A DNA stretch of 64,000 bases from JANPPS01 sp965246925. GTDB taxonomy: Bacteria; Pseudomonadota; Alphaproteobacteria; Acetobacterales; Acetobacteraceae. This document shows positions 50,636-59,831 of the stretch, one piece after another. A program made the translations under genes and the position numbers. Within the stretch, counting starts at the first letter, position 1. Each line of letters begins with the position of its first letter. The notes beneath the pieces were generated by a model. That model was not told where the DNA came from, did not search any database, and saw only the letters and a list, made by a program, of their open reading frames with translations. The stretch covers positions 2,294,001 through 2,358,000 of the forward strand of contig OZ251994.1 of assembly GCA_965246925.1 (NCBI GenBank), in the 5' to 3' direction.

Positions 50636-50785
50636 ATGCCCCGCGCCGCGTCCTCCTCCCCTGCCCCGGATGCCCTGACCGCTGCCGCCGCCCCGCCGCG
50701 GCGGTTCGTGGCCTACTTTCGCGTCAGCACCGAGGGCCAGGGCCGGTCCGGGCTAGGCTTGGAGGCGCAGCGCCAGGCTACGCAC
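50636..50785 (+). pseudogene. Serine recombinase (resolvase) N-terminal fragment
   Basis: After an Ala/Pro-rich start (MPRAASSSPAPDALTAAAAP) the frame gives RRFVAYFRVSTEGQGRSGLG and LEAQRQA, the first 25 residues of a resolvase catalytic domain including the active-site Ser in RVST. Similarity ends there, replaced by two copies of an 18-base GC-rich repeat (CCCCGGCCCCTCCC) and a stop at 50866. The rest of the catalytic domain and the DNA-binding part are missing, so the gene is dead. Confidence 0.8.
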
Positions 50786-51084
50786 TACGCCCCGGCCCCT
50801 CCCATCGCCCCGGCCCCTCCCGTCGCCCCGGGCTTGACCCGGGGTCCCGCTGGCTTGCAGGGCTAGACGCGGGCTGGTGAATGGCGCTTCGCTTATCCAC
50901 CCCACGGGTATGATCCTAGCGAGGTTGCGAGCCGAGCGTCTGTGCTCAGGCGAGCATGCCCTGCCTCCCGGGCCCAGCTCCCACAACAAGACCTGCACCA
51001 AGTGCACCCCACGCCGGCGCAAGCGGGCAACGATGGGGTAAAGCCATACCGGGTTCGGGTCTCCGTCGGGCAGTATCGTCCAGG
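50786..51084. other. Gene-free repeat-containing stretch
   Basis: It holds a short direct repeat of CCCCGGCCCCTCCCRTCG near 50790-50830, the palindrome-like GGGCTTGACCCGGGGTCCC, and one arm of the hairpin element seen at 47025-47081 (near 50881). No gene or RNA is recognised. It marks the right edge of the accessory region. Confidence 0.5.
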
Positions 51085-52932
51085 CTACGGCAAAGCCTCG
51101 ATCGGCACCGGGAACAGCGCCTCTCCCGGTGAGCGGGTGCCGGATAGATCCACCCACAAATCCAGGTTGGACTGGAACTCCTGATACAGGCGCAGCTTGG
51201 CCTCGATGTTGTTCAGCACCGTCCGTTGCGCGATCGCGCCCATTGCGAGCCAGTCGGCTTCCTGGATGTCCATGATCTCGGACTGATAGGGCAGGTCGTC
51301 CAGGTATTCGCCCAGCAATGCGCCGATCTTGGTGGCGGCGGCGATGCGTTGCGGGTCGCGCGCGGCGGCGGCGAAGGTGCTGCGCAGCTGGGTGAAGAAC
51401 TGCCGCGGCTCCGTGCGGCCCGCAAGCCCCGCGTCCAGGATGCCCTGTAGGCTGTGCGCGAGGTCGGAGAGCTGGTTCCGGGTCAGCAGGACGCGGACGT
51501 CCAGGCTGCCGATGGCGGGGTCCTGCAGGTCGCGGTCCGTGGTCCAGCTGCGTACCACGTCCGGCGCGCGCGTGTTCTCGGTCCGGCCCAGATAGGTGAG
51601 GCGCATGGCTTCGGACACGACCCGGATGGCCTGCTGCATCGCCGCCGGCGCCGGGGCGCCGGTGATGGGGTGCCCGGTCGCCTCACCGACCTGCGCCAGC
51701 ACGGTGCGGCTCAGCGCCTGCACCGTGGCGCCGAACGCCTCGGGCGTACCGCCGGGCACGGGAAAATACAGCGACCCGGCGGAGTTGTCGCGCGTCAGCT
51801 CCCGGTACTGCGCCGAGGCGGTTTCGTGGTCATGGATCACGCGGCCCTCGGGCGTCAGCAGGTGGATGGCGATCAGCGCCACGCCGCGCGCCTTCGCCAG
51901 CTCGCGGATGTCGGCGATGTTGAGGTGCGTCACGCTATGCGGGTGCGTGGCCGCGCGGGCGCCGGCGTCGGTGATCAGCACGACGTAGCGGCCCCCCTCG
52001 AGCGGCGCCCAGTCGATCTCGTCCAGCGCCGTCTTGATGCCGGCGATCGGGTCTTCGTCGAACCCTTGCGAGCTGGTTTCGGACTGGGCGGCGGCCGCGA
52101 TGCCGGTGTTGATGGTCTCGGCCGGCTGCGCGAAATCCGGCTTGCCATAGACGCGCGTCGCGTATTCCAGGCCCGGGCTGTCCAGCAGGCTGTCCCGGTA
52201 GGCGACGAGGCCGAAGCGGAAATTGTCGCGCACCGGGCTCTGGCCGATGCTGGCGACGATCGAGCGGATGGCCTCCCGCGTGCGGTCGATATAGGGCTGC
52301 ATGCTCATGGTGGTGTCGAGCACGAACACCAGCCCGGCCTTGAACGGCGCCGGCGGCGGCGGGGGCGGGGGGTCGGCCGGGGCGGAGATCACCTCCAGCA
52401 GCCGGGCCGGCCCGGCGTCCCGCTCCACCCGCTCGGCCGACAGGATCGGCATGAGGTAGAAGTTGCGGGCGAAGTCCACCACGCGCGCGGGTTCCACCGC
52501 CAGGACGGGGCCCGGCGTGCCGGCCTGCGCCTGGGTGCGCAGCTGGTCTGCGTGGGCACCGGCGTGCTCGTCGGTGATCAGCGCCCGCTCGGCGGCGGGG
52601 TCTCCCAAGAACAGCACCGGCTGACGCCCGGCGGGGTTGGTGAAGGCCGCGACCATGGTGTGCTTCCAAGGGATCGCCTTCTCCGCCTCGATCCAGCCCT
52701 CGGTACGGCCGTCCGCCGTCCGCCCGACCTGCAGCCGGGGGCCGGCCGCATACACGTAATAGACGGTGAAGCCCGGCACCGGCTGCGCATGCTGACCGTC
52801 CGCCGCCGGGGACAGCGTGGCGCCGGGCCGGGCGATGACGCGCTGATACAGGGACTGCTTGCCCTCCATCAGCAGCGGATGCGTCTCGGCCTGCGCGGCG
52901 GTGGCCAGCAGGAGGAACAGCAGGAGTCTCAT
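51085..52932 (-). CDS. Exported SH3-like/von Willebrand A domain protein
   Basis: 615 residues from ATG 52932, which overlaps the previous stop (ATGA). The signal peptide MRLLLFLLLATAAQAE is followed by an SH3-like part (about 50-95, GFTVYYVYAAGPRLQVGRTA) and a short poly-Pro linker. A von Willebrand A domain (about 195-400) starts at LVFVLDTTMSMQPYIDRTRE with the metal site DxTxS (Asp206, Thr208, Ser210), then NFRFGLVAYRDSLLDSPGLE and YVVLITDAGARAATHPHS. I recall a similar vWA at the C-terminus of the type VI secretion kinase PpkA, but no kinase is present here. A helical C-terminal part follows. Last gene of the Srf-type cluster. Confidence 0.87.
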   Translation of the reverse strand: MRLLLFLLLATAAQAETHPLLMEGKQSLYQRVIARPGATLSPAADGQHAQPVPGFTVYYVYAAGPRLQVGRTADGRTEGWIEAEKAIPWKHTMVAAFTNPAGRQPVLFLGDPAAERALITDEHAGAHADQLRTQAQAGTPGPVLAVEPARVVDFARNFYLMPILSAERVERDAGPARLLEVISAPADPPPPPPPAPFKAGLVFVLDTTMSMQPYIDRTREAIRSIVASIGQSPVRDNFRFGLVAYRDSLLDSPGLEYATRVYGKPDFAQPAETINTGIAAAAQSETSSQGFDEDPIAGIKTALDEIDWAPLEGGRYVVLITDAGARAATHPHSVTHLNIADIRELAKARGVALIAIHLLTPEGRVIHDHETASAQYRELTRDNSAGSLYFPVPGGTPEAFGATVQALSRTVLAQVGEATGHPITGAPAPAAMQQAIRVVSEAMRLTYLGRTENTRAPDVVRSWTTDRDLQDPAIGSLDVRVLLTRNQLSDLAHSLQGILDAGLAGRTEPRQFFTQLRSTFAAAARDPQRIAAATKIGALLGEYLDDLPYQSEIMDIQEADWLAMGAIAQRTVLNNIEAKLRLYQEFQSNLDLWVDLSGTRSPGEALFPVPIEALP

Positions 52933-53972
52933 GGCCAGAAATCCTTCAGGATCAGCTCGTTGGTCATGGAGGTATGCGCCAGCAGCCATTGCCGCAACGC
53001 CTCGCGCGCGGCGGTCACGTCCTGACCCAGGCGGGCGGCGTCCCGGTAATAGCGCGCGGCCTGGCGCGGGTCGGCGCGGGGAATGGGGCCGCCGGGCTGA
53101 AACAGCACGGGGTCATAGAGCCGGGCGATGGCGGCGGTGGCTGGGCCGTCCCCCTTATCCGCCGCGGCCTCGAGCAGCAGCAGGCCGTCATCCTTCTGCG
53201 TGCTACCCAGCCGGCGCTGTCCCTCGGTCACGACGGCGCCAAGGTTGGGCGCCTGCGCCAGCACCTCCGGCACGGACAGCCGGGTAAGGTCGAGCGGCGG
53301 CGGTGGCGGCGGCGGTGGCGGTTCCGGCGGGGGCGGGGGCGGGGGCGGCGGTGGAGCAGGCGGTGGCTCCGGCGGGGGCGCAGGCGGCGGCGGCGGCGGC
53401 TCGGGCGGTGCAGGGGGCGGTGCAGGGGGCTCCACGGCCGTAGCCTCGGCCGGAGGTTGGGCGCGGTGCAACCAATACCAGGCCCCGCCGGCGGCCACGG
53501 CCAGCAGCACCAGCAAACCCAGCAACGGCAGCACGACACCGCGCTTAGCGGGTGGAACCGGGGGCGCCACCGGCACCGCCGCCACGCCCGGCAAGGGCCG
53601 CACCGCCTCGGGCGCGGGCGCGGGCGTTGGCGGGGCCGGCGCCACCGGCGCCGCCACGCCCGGCGCGATGTCCGGCCAATACACGCCCGCAGGCCCCAGC
53701 CCGGCCGCGGGCAGCGAGATCAGATAGACCCCGCCCTCCAGATACTGGCAAACCTCCCATCCGACATGCACCAGCAAATCCGGCCCCGCCGCCTCGGCCC
53801 GGCGCGGCTGCAGCACGGCATCGGCCGTCTGCCAACCCGCCGGCCCCAGCGTATGCGCCGCCCACTCCGCATCCCGCTGGATGCGGATGCCCGGCGCGCC
53901 CAGCGCGGCGGCGGCGCCATCGAACCGCAGCACCGCCTCCCCGGGCGCGGACCCCTCCGTCACGGCTATCAT
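52929..53972 (-). CDS. Proline-rich single-pass membrane protein of the Srf-type cluster
   Basis: 347 residues. The N-terminal cytoplasmic domain (about 1-105) has IRIQRDAEWAAHTLGPAGWQ and DLLVHVGWEVCQYLEGGVYL. A Pro/Ala linker leads to a membrane helix (about 145-168, VVLPLLGLLVLLAVAAGGAW). A periplasmic poly-proline tract follows (about 182-227), then a helical C-terminal domain (EGQRRLGSTQKDDGLLLLEA, DPRQAARYYRDAARLGQDVT) resembling Sel1/TPR repeats. Its plan matches the other membrane proteins of the cluster, but the N-terminal domain is not the SrfA-like one. Overlaps the genes on both sides by four bases. Function unknown. Confidence 0.8.
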   Translation of the reverse strand: MIAVTEGSAPGEAVLRFDGAAAALGAPGIRIQRDAEWAAHTLGPAGWQTADAVLQPRRAEAAGPDLLVHVGWEVCQYLEGGVYLISLPAAGLGPAGVYWPDIAPGVAAPVAPAPPTPAPAPEAVRPLPGVAAVPVAPPVPPAKRGVVLPLLGLLVLLAVAAGGAWYWLHRAQPPAEATAVEPPAPPPAPPEPPPPPPAPPPEPPPAPPPPPPPPPPEPPPPPPPPPLDLTRLSVPEVLAQAPNLGAVVTEGQRRLGSTQKDDGLLLLEAAADKGDGPATAAIARLYDPVLFQPGGPIPRADPRQAARYYRDAARLGQDVTAAREALRQWLLAHTSMTNELILKDFWP

Positions 53973-56518
53973 GCCGCGAGCTGCTTCAGCAGGCCGCCCA
54001 GCGCCTCGTTGGCGCCCACATCCAGGCCGGACGCCGCCGGATCCTGAACATTATCCTCGAACAGCCGGGCCATCGCCAGGATCCAGTCCACGTGGAACGC
54101 CACGTCATACGCGGCGGGCTCCGCCGCCAGCACCGGCGGGCCCGTGAGCGGCGCGCGGGCGGCGAACACCGGCCGATCCCCGTTGCGCGGCCGCCGCGCC
54201 TCCGGCAGGCGGTCGAAGTCCAGTTGATGGACGAAGCCGTTGATCCCGGCCTCCACCAGCATCACCGGCTTCTGCGCTCCCGCGGTGCTGCGCGGCTGGA
54301 AGCTCGCGCGGGTGCGAAGGTCTTGGGCGATCCTCTCCCGCAGCGCCACCCGGCGCGCCGCGGTCATGAGCGCCTGGGTCAGCAGCGCCGCGGTCTCACG
54401 CGGCAGGCGGAACGCCACGGCCGTCGCCGGGTCATCGGCCAGGGCCTGCAATTGCCGCTCCCACTCGGCCAGCGCCAGGCCCGCAAACCGCTCGAACCGG
54501 TCCCGCGCCGCCTGCTGCACCGGTTCCGGCTCGTCCAACAGCCCGCCCAACGCGGACAGATACGTCGCCCGGGCGCCGATGGTGCCGATGGGCGCCGGGT
54601 CCGCATCACGCGATTGCAGGTCCCAATAGACCGAGCTCACGGTATCGGCCGTCACCTGCATCTGGCGCAGCAGGGGTCCGAACATCTGCGCCTCGACACA
54701 CGCCAGCAGCGCGCGGGCGACGGTCTTGGCCTCGTTCCTAGCCCGCGCCAGCTCGGCGGCGAGGTCCCCGGTGTGAAAATACGGGCGCAACCGGTGCGCC
54801 ATATCCGCCGCCAGCTCCTCCACCCGGCCCGCCACCTGCGCCGCCTTGGTCGCGGGGTCGCAGACGGGGCGGAGCGCGGCGGCGAGGTAGGAGATACCCC
54901 CATCGTTGGGCGCCAATCCCTCGGACCAGGCGCGCGCCGGGTCTTTGAAATGCGTCTGCACCAAGGGGTTGGCGAGGTAGGCCTGCAGCCGGGATGCGAC
55001 CTCCCGCTCGGCACGCGGGCCCACGCCCTTCTCGCGGGCGCCGTCGTACTCCAGCACGGCGGCGAAGCGGATCGCGGTGCTGCGCAGCCAGAACAAATTG
55101 CTGAACGGCCGGCCGGGCGTCCATTCGCGGGGCCAGGCATGCGCCTTGCCAAAGAAATCCAGCAGCGACGCCTGCAGCCGCGCGGTCCAGCGCTGACCGG
55201 TGGCGACGTCCTCGCCCGCCTTGTCCTCGAACTCGGAATCGAACTTGGTCAGCACGAGGAACAGGCTGTTGGGCTGCGCCGCCCGGGCCTGCGGCGTGCC
55301 GCCCATGGTCTGGCCGATCCAGCCGGCGACCATGTTCGGCAGCGTCTGCACGTCCTGGTTGGACGGTCCGACGCAGAGCAGCATGGCGCTGATCTCCTGC
55401 TCGGCATTGTAGCGCTGGAACAGGTAGGCGACCTTGCCGCGCAGGAACACGCGTCCCAGCCGCCCGGGCTCGGCCAGAAAGGCCGCGGGGTCGGTGATCT
55501 CCTCCCGGGTGCGGGCGCCAGGAAAGTCCAGCAGGTCGGTATGCTCGAAGAAATCCCACGGCTTGCTGTCCAGCGGCACCGTGAGTTCGGCGATCAGCGC
55601 GGCGGCGATGGCGCGGTCGATGGTGGCGGACTGCCCGCTGGCCGAAATGATGCGTACGCTACCGCGGGACGCCTCGCCCAGGCCGAACACCAGCTCCGCA
55701 TCCAGCACGCTGTTCTCCCGCGGGATCAGCGCATCGAGGCCGCAGAACGCGGTGTCGGGATGGCCGAGCTGCGTCAATGCGTCGATCAGCTGCTGCGCCA
55801 CGCGGGTGAAGGCCGGGGTGCCGGCCCAAAGCGGCGCATACGCTTCCGCGCGGGCATGGGCGGGAAGGCGCGGGATCAGCGCCGCCGCCTGGCTCCAATA
55901 GGCCGGTCCCAGCGCCTGTAGCAGCGCATGGCCGCCGAAATGCAGCGCGAAATACTCCCGCAGCTCCTCGATATCGTCGGCACTGAGCCCGTCCGATACC
56001 CCGGCCAGTGATTCCAGGCGGGTGAACAGCGCGCGGATCTGCTCGCCGTCCGGCGGGACGAAGTCGCTGATCTTGAAGTCCTCGAGGTAGGCGTTGGCCA
56101 GGATCTTGACCACGTCGGTCTGCGACAGCAGTCGCAGCGGCACCGGACTGTCCGCGGGCGCCGGGCTCGCGCGCAGTGTGAACCGCGAAACGAGACCCGT
56201 ACTCTCCTTGCCGCCCTGCGGGTTGAGGTCTTTCAGGAAATTCACCCGCTCCGCCCCATACGCCGCCAGCAGCGGCTGACCCGGCGCGGTCGCGAGCGAG
56301 GACACTAGATAGGACTTGCCCGCCTGCGACGCACCGAACACCGCCACGCACATCGGCCGCCCCGCCGCCGTCCGCAGCCGCTCGGCCCGTCGCGCAAACC
56401 GCCGGAACGTCGTGGCCAGCGCATCCGAATCCTCCTTCAACCGCCCCGTATTAGCCGCAATCCAAGCCCCGGCATCCCGAGCCAAACGAACAACGTCAGA
56501 CGCCCGCTGCAAGATCAT
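53969..56518 (-). CDS. srfC: SrfC-family P-loop GTPase-like protein
   Basis: 849 residues, cytoplasmic. The P-loop GASQAGKS (62-69) follows MCVAVF. The switch-2-like motif DLLDFPGARTREE has Asp331 and Gly334, with a roughly 260-residue helical insertion between. The base-specificity motif TKFD is at 424-427 (LFLVLTKFDSEFED). A long helical C-terminal half ends LGGLLKQLAA. The arrangement fits the SrfC family, large dynamin-like or septin-like NTPases encoded beside SrfB. The start ATG 56518 is preceded directly by a REP-like palindrome whose GAGAGGGGGATGGGGG lies where a ribosome site should be. Role unknown; perhaps nucleotide-driven assembly with SrfB. Confidence 0.88.
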   Translation of the reverse strand: MILQRASDVVRLARDAGAWIAANTGRLKEDSDALATTFRRFARRAERLRTAAGRPMCVAVFGASQAGKSYLVSSLATAPGQPLLAAYGAERVNFLKDLNPQGGKESTGLVSRFTLRASPAPADSPVPLRLLSQTDVVKILANAYLEDFKISDFVPPDGEQIRALFTRLESLAGVSDGLSADDIEELREYFALHFGGHALLQALGPAYWSQAAALIPRLPAHARAEAYAPLWAGTPAFTRVAQQLIDALTQLGHPDTAFCGLDALIPRENSVLDAELVFGLGEASRGSVRIISASGQSATIDRAIAAALIAELTVPLDSKPWDFFEHTDLLDFPGARTREEITDPAAFLAEPGRLGRVFLRGKVAYLFQRYNAEQEISAMLLCVGPSNQDVQTLPNMVAGWIGQTMGGTPQARAAQPNSLFLVLTKFDSEFEDKAGEDVATGQRWTARLQASLLDFFGKAHAWPREWTPGRPFSNLFWLRSTAIRFAAVLEYDGAREKGVGPRAEREVASRLQAYLANPLVQTHFKDPARAWSEGLAPNDGGISYLAAALRPVCDPATKAAQVAGRVEELAADMAHRLRPYFHTGDLAAELARARNEAKTVARALLACVEAQMFGPLLRQMQVTADTVSSVYWDLQSRDADPAPIGTIGARATYLSALGGLLDEPEPVQQAARDRFERFAGLALAEWERQLQALADDPATAVAFRLPRETAALLTQALMTAARRVALRERIAQDLRTRASFQPRSTAGAQKPVMLVEAGINGFVHQLDFDRLPEARRPRNGDRPVFAARAPLTGPPVLAAEPAAYDVAFHVDWILAMARLFEDNVQDPAASGLDVGANEALGGLLKQLAA

Positions 56519-56945
56519 ACCCCCATCCCCCTCTCCCCCCGGGAGAGGGCCGGGGTGAGGGAAACGACAGGCGCGCTTCGGACAACCTCGTCCCCGGCCC
56601 CACCCTCACCCCAACCCTCTCCCGCAAGCGGGAGAGGGGGCTGTGTGTGCCCGTCCAAACTGCTTAAGCGAACACAGAAAACCCTCCCCCTCTCCCCCCG
56701 GGAGAGGGCCGGGGTGAGGGAAACGACAGGCACGCTTCGGACAACCTCGTCCCCGGCCCCACCCTCACCCGGAGAGAGGGGGGGCTGTTTGCGCCTGTTC
56801 AACATGCTTAAGCGAACACAGAAAACCTTCCCCCTCTCCCGCTGGCGGGAGAGGGCCGGGGTGAGGGTGGGGTACGCGGGGCGTTGGTCCGTGCGTGTGG
56901 CCCCACCCTCTCCCGCAAGCGGCAGAAAAAGCAATTTATCCCAAC
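56519..56945. repeat. Near-tandem REP-like repeats between srfB and srfC
   Basis: Three CCCTCTCC-type palindromes begin near 56527, 56686 and 56830 (spacing 159 and 144 bases). The first two units share GTGAGGGAAACGACAGG, CGCTTCGGACAACCTCGTCC and TGCTTAAGCGAACACAGAAA. Extra inverted copies with CTCCCGCAAGCGGGAGAG lie inside. The stretch has no convincing gene. It is the only long gap in the Srf-type cluster, so it may separate expression of the two halves. Confidence 0.9.
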
Positions 56946-59831
56946 TCATCCCATCACCAGCCGCCCAGTGTCGCGCCAATAGCCGTCCTGATCATCGATA
57001 GTCTGTAACCGCAGCCGCACATCGCCAGGCCGTTTCAAATCGCCCGCCGCATCCTTGACCTCGTCCACCGTGAACGCCTCCCGCAACGCCTCCGTATCCG
57101 CCGCGTCCGGGTCGATCTCATGCCGGGCGACCGTCACCATCAAGGGCAACTCCATCCGTTGCGCATCATCGGGATTGGCGAACTCCATCACGTATAACGG
57201 CGTAGCGGTCCAGCGCGCCAACGGCAGTTGCCGGAACCCCAGCTGCGTCAGCGTCTGGAACGGCATGGTGAACCGCACATCCTGCGCCGGCGGCCCGTCC
57301 AGATCGACGTTGGACAGCAGCACGTTGGCGTCGCGGATTTGCCCGTCATTGTCCATCTTGCCGATATACCGCGCCGTGCTGCGCATCTGCAGCTTGCCGG
57401 TGCGGAGCGTGAAATTGCGCAGCCGCCCCTCCGCCTGCACGCACAGCGCCGCACCCACCGCGGCGGTGGTCTTCGGGTCGTCGATCCTGTTGGCGGCGTC
57501 CCGGAACGGATACTTCTCCCCCACCCGATACCGGTGCATCCCGATCACCCGATGCGGCGGCACCGGCGTCTTGGCCAGCACCATGTCCCCGATGATGCGC
57601 AAGCGGGACGGGCGGCCCGACAGCAGCAGCACGTCGCACTCGTACGCCCAGACGATCTCGCACAGATCGGCCAGCACCGGGCCCAGCACGGCCGCCACCA
57701 CCGGCTCCACCTGCTGCGTCGTGACCTCGATCGGCACCTCCGCCAGCCGGAACCCGGGCGCCCCCGCCCCGGCCGTCGCCTCTTCCAGATAGGCCGCCGA
57801 AGCCTGCACGATCTCCCCCACGGTGCGCCGCAGCACCTCGCCCGTGGCCCGGCCCTCGATCCCCTCATACGCACCCAGCACCGCGATCCCCAGCGGCTCC
57901 AGCACCATCGACACGAACACCCGCCGCCGGTGCCGGGCCAGCTCGGACTGCCCGCCCTGATCCTGGCCCAACGCCCGCGACAGCAGCGCCCGCGCATCCT
58001 GGACGCCGGCCTTCGTCAATCCCAGGGCGATGGCCGGCAGCACCACCGCGGTGATGATCCGCTCCAGCACGTCGTCACCGGCCACCTTGAAGCTCTCGCG
58101 GAACTCCTGCCTCGGCTGGATCGCCTCCCCGCCCGGCGCACTATAAGTGCTGACCATCAAATCCGTGGTGCCACCGCCGATGTCGATGCTGGCGACCCGC
58201 AGGCTCGGACCCTCGGGCCGCACCCGCCCCACCAGCTCCAGCAGCGCCCCCACATCGCCCTGCAGCCGCTCCGTCACCTCGTTATGCAGCCAGACGATCT
58301 GCGTGGCGGTCGCCTCGTCCAGATTGGCCACCACGCGCGGCGGCGGCGGGCCCTCCCGGCTCCAGCCCAGCATGTCCCAGGCCAGCATGACCGCGCCCTG
58401 CGCCCGCGTGCGCAAGATCTGCTGCTCCGCCACCGGCATGCCCGGCGGCATCGTCATCAATACCGAGCGCAGCTGCCGCGGACGGTCCGCGTCCCGCCGC
58501 CGGGTGCGGGTGCCCGGCGCGTTCATCTGTCCCAGCGCTTGGAGCAGGATTTCCGCCAGCATGAACATGAACACGCTGCTGCGCGAGAACCGGGCCCGCA
58601 CCGCCGGCTGACCCCGCCGCTGTTTCAGCAGGCTGCCATCCTCCGCCAGCAGCGCCATGAACGCGCCGCTCACCGGCGGGTCCGTCGTCACGCCGTCCGC
58701 CGCGCGCCCATTGAAGCGCCAGCCCTGCGTCGCCGGCCGCGTGTCCCACAGATACCGCTTGGGGGACGAGAGGCCCGTGGCGCCCTCGTTGCCCAGCCGG
58801 GCGCCGGCCAGCCGCACCGCCTCCGGCCCCACCCGCACCGGGCTCGGCCACACGAACGCCGCCGCGCGCCCGCTCCGCCGGCTCACCGCGTCCCGGCCGA
58901 AGCTCGCGCGCACGAACTCCACCCGGCTTTCGAACGGCTTCTCATGCAGGTGCTGCGGCTGCGACAGGTCCCGGAGGGCCAGTGGGTAGGAGTCGGACAG
59001 CACCAGCCCCTGCCCGGGATGCTCCTCGATCAAGATGCCGCAGGTCCGGGCGTGGCCCAGGTCCAGCACCAGGTCCACCTGCACCGGCGGCGTGCCGGCA
59101 TCGGCCTGGCTCAACAGCTGGATGCGCGGCAGCACGCCGGACGCACCCAACAGGCCCAGCAGGACGCGGTAGCGCGCGATGTGCTCGAACCCGCGCGCCA
59201 TGTCCTCGGCCCGTAACGGGCGCCCGGGGCGGGCGGCGGTCAGCATCTCGATCCACATCTCCCGCAGCCACTCGCCGAGCCAGGGCTCGGCCACGAACCA
59301 GTCATGCTGCTTCGGGTCGGGCACGAACACGAACTCGGCCTGCTGCACGCTGTCGGCCGGCCCCGGCGCGACATACGGGCCGGCTTCGGCCTGGGTCAGC
59401 AACGCGGTGTCGAACGCGAGCGTCAGCGTATGCGTGCGGCCCGGCGCCGGGTTCGGCACGATGCGCGCCCGCACCCAGTTGCTGGGCCCCAGCGCATGTG
59501 ATTCCTGCCCGGTGCTGGCCCGGCTCAACAGCCGGAAGAACGGTAGCGGCACCCACCGCCCGGCCGCCATGTCCAGCGCGCCGCGCGGGCTGATCGCGTA
59601 GCACTCCTCCTCCGGCGGCACGTCCCGGGTCAGCGCCTCCACCATCTGCCCGGTCTCGGGATCGGCGATCAGCTCGTGCAGGCGTCCGGGCACGCGGCTT
59701 TCGGCGTCGGTGGGCCCGCCCAGCGGCTGCTCCCAGAACTGCCGGGCCTGGCGCGGCAGGGCATCCAGATCCAAGGGCGTGTCCCAGAACTGGATGCCGC
59801 TTTGGGGAATGAGGCTGATCAACATATTCAT
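56946..59831 (-). CDS. srfB: SrfB-family Hsp70/actin-fold ATPase
   Basis: 961 residues from ATG 59831, overlapping the preceding stop (ATGA). It has the three nucleotide-binding signatures of the actin/Hsp70 superfamily: phosphate-1 VDLVLDLGHARTCGILI (about 252-268), phosphate-2 VASIDIGGGTTDLMVSTY (about 546-563) and adenosine motif VLLLSGRPSRLRII (about 734-747). A roughly 250-residue N-terminal region of unknown fold precedes the ATPase core. SrfB was named from a Salmonella virulence-regulated locus; its biochemical activity is not established. It is probably an ATP-driven chaperone- or scaffold-like partner of SrfC and the membrane proteins. Confidence 0.9.
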   Translation of the reverse strand: MNMLISLIPQSGIQFWDTPLDLDALPRQARQFWEQPLGGPTDAESRVPGRLHELIADPETGQMVEALTRDVPPEEECYAISPRGALDMAAGRWVPLPFFRLLSRASTGQESHALGPSNWVRARIVPNPAPGRTHTLTLAFDTALLTQAEAGPYVAPGPADSVQQAEFVFVPDPKQHDWFVAEPWLGEWLREMWIEMLTAARPGRPLRAEDMARGFEHIARYRVLLGLLGASGVLPRIQLLSQADAGTPPVQVDLVLDLGHARTCGILIEEHPGQGLVLSDSYPLALRDLSQPQHLHEKPFESRVEFVRASFGRDAVSRRSGRAAAFVWPSPVRVGPEAVRLAGARLGNEGATGLSSPKRYLWDTRPATQGWRFNGRAADGVTTDPPVSGAFMALLAEDGSLLKQRRGQPAVRARFSRSSVFMFMLAEILLQALGQMNAPGTRTRRRDADRPRQLRSVLMTMPPGMPVAEQQILRTRAQGAVMLAWDMLGWSREGPPPPRVVANLDEATATQIVWLHNEVTERLQGDVGALLELVGRVRPEGPSLRVASIDIGGGTTDLMVSTYSAPGGEAIQPRQEFRESFKVAGDDVLERIITAVVLPAIALGLTKAGVQDARALLSRALGQDQGGQSELARHRRRVFVSMVLEPLGIAVLGAYEGIEGRATGEVLRRTVGEIVQASAAYLEEATAGAGAPGFRLAEVPIEVTTQQVEPVVAAVLGPVLADLCEIVWAYECDVLLLSGRPSRLRIIGDMVLAKTPVPPHRVIGMHRYRVGEKYPFRDAANRIDDPKTTAAVGAALCVQAEGRLRNFTLRTGKLQMRSTARYIGKMDNDGQIRDANVLLSNVDLDGPPAQDVRFTMPFQTLTQLGFRQLPLARWTATPLYVMEFANPDDAQRMELPLMVTVARHEIDPDAADTEALREAFTVDEVKDAAGDLKRPGDVRLRLQTIDDQDGYWRDTGRLVMG

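Noticed and set aside
53280..53440. GGC/GGT-rich microsatellite-like tract as a regulatory repeat
   Set aside because: It is the coding sequence, read on the minus strand, of a poly-proline stalk in a membrane protein. Similar tracts at 60215-60290 and 61455-61510 have the same explanation.
53552..55921. 789-codon plus-strand frame antisense to srfC and its neighbour
   Set aside because: Low-complexity Pro/Arg/His product. The minus-strand frames carry the P-loop and other motifs and are linked by ATGA overlaps.
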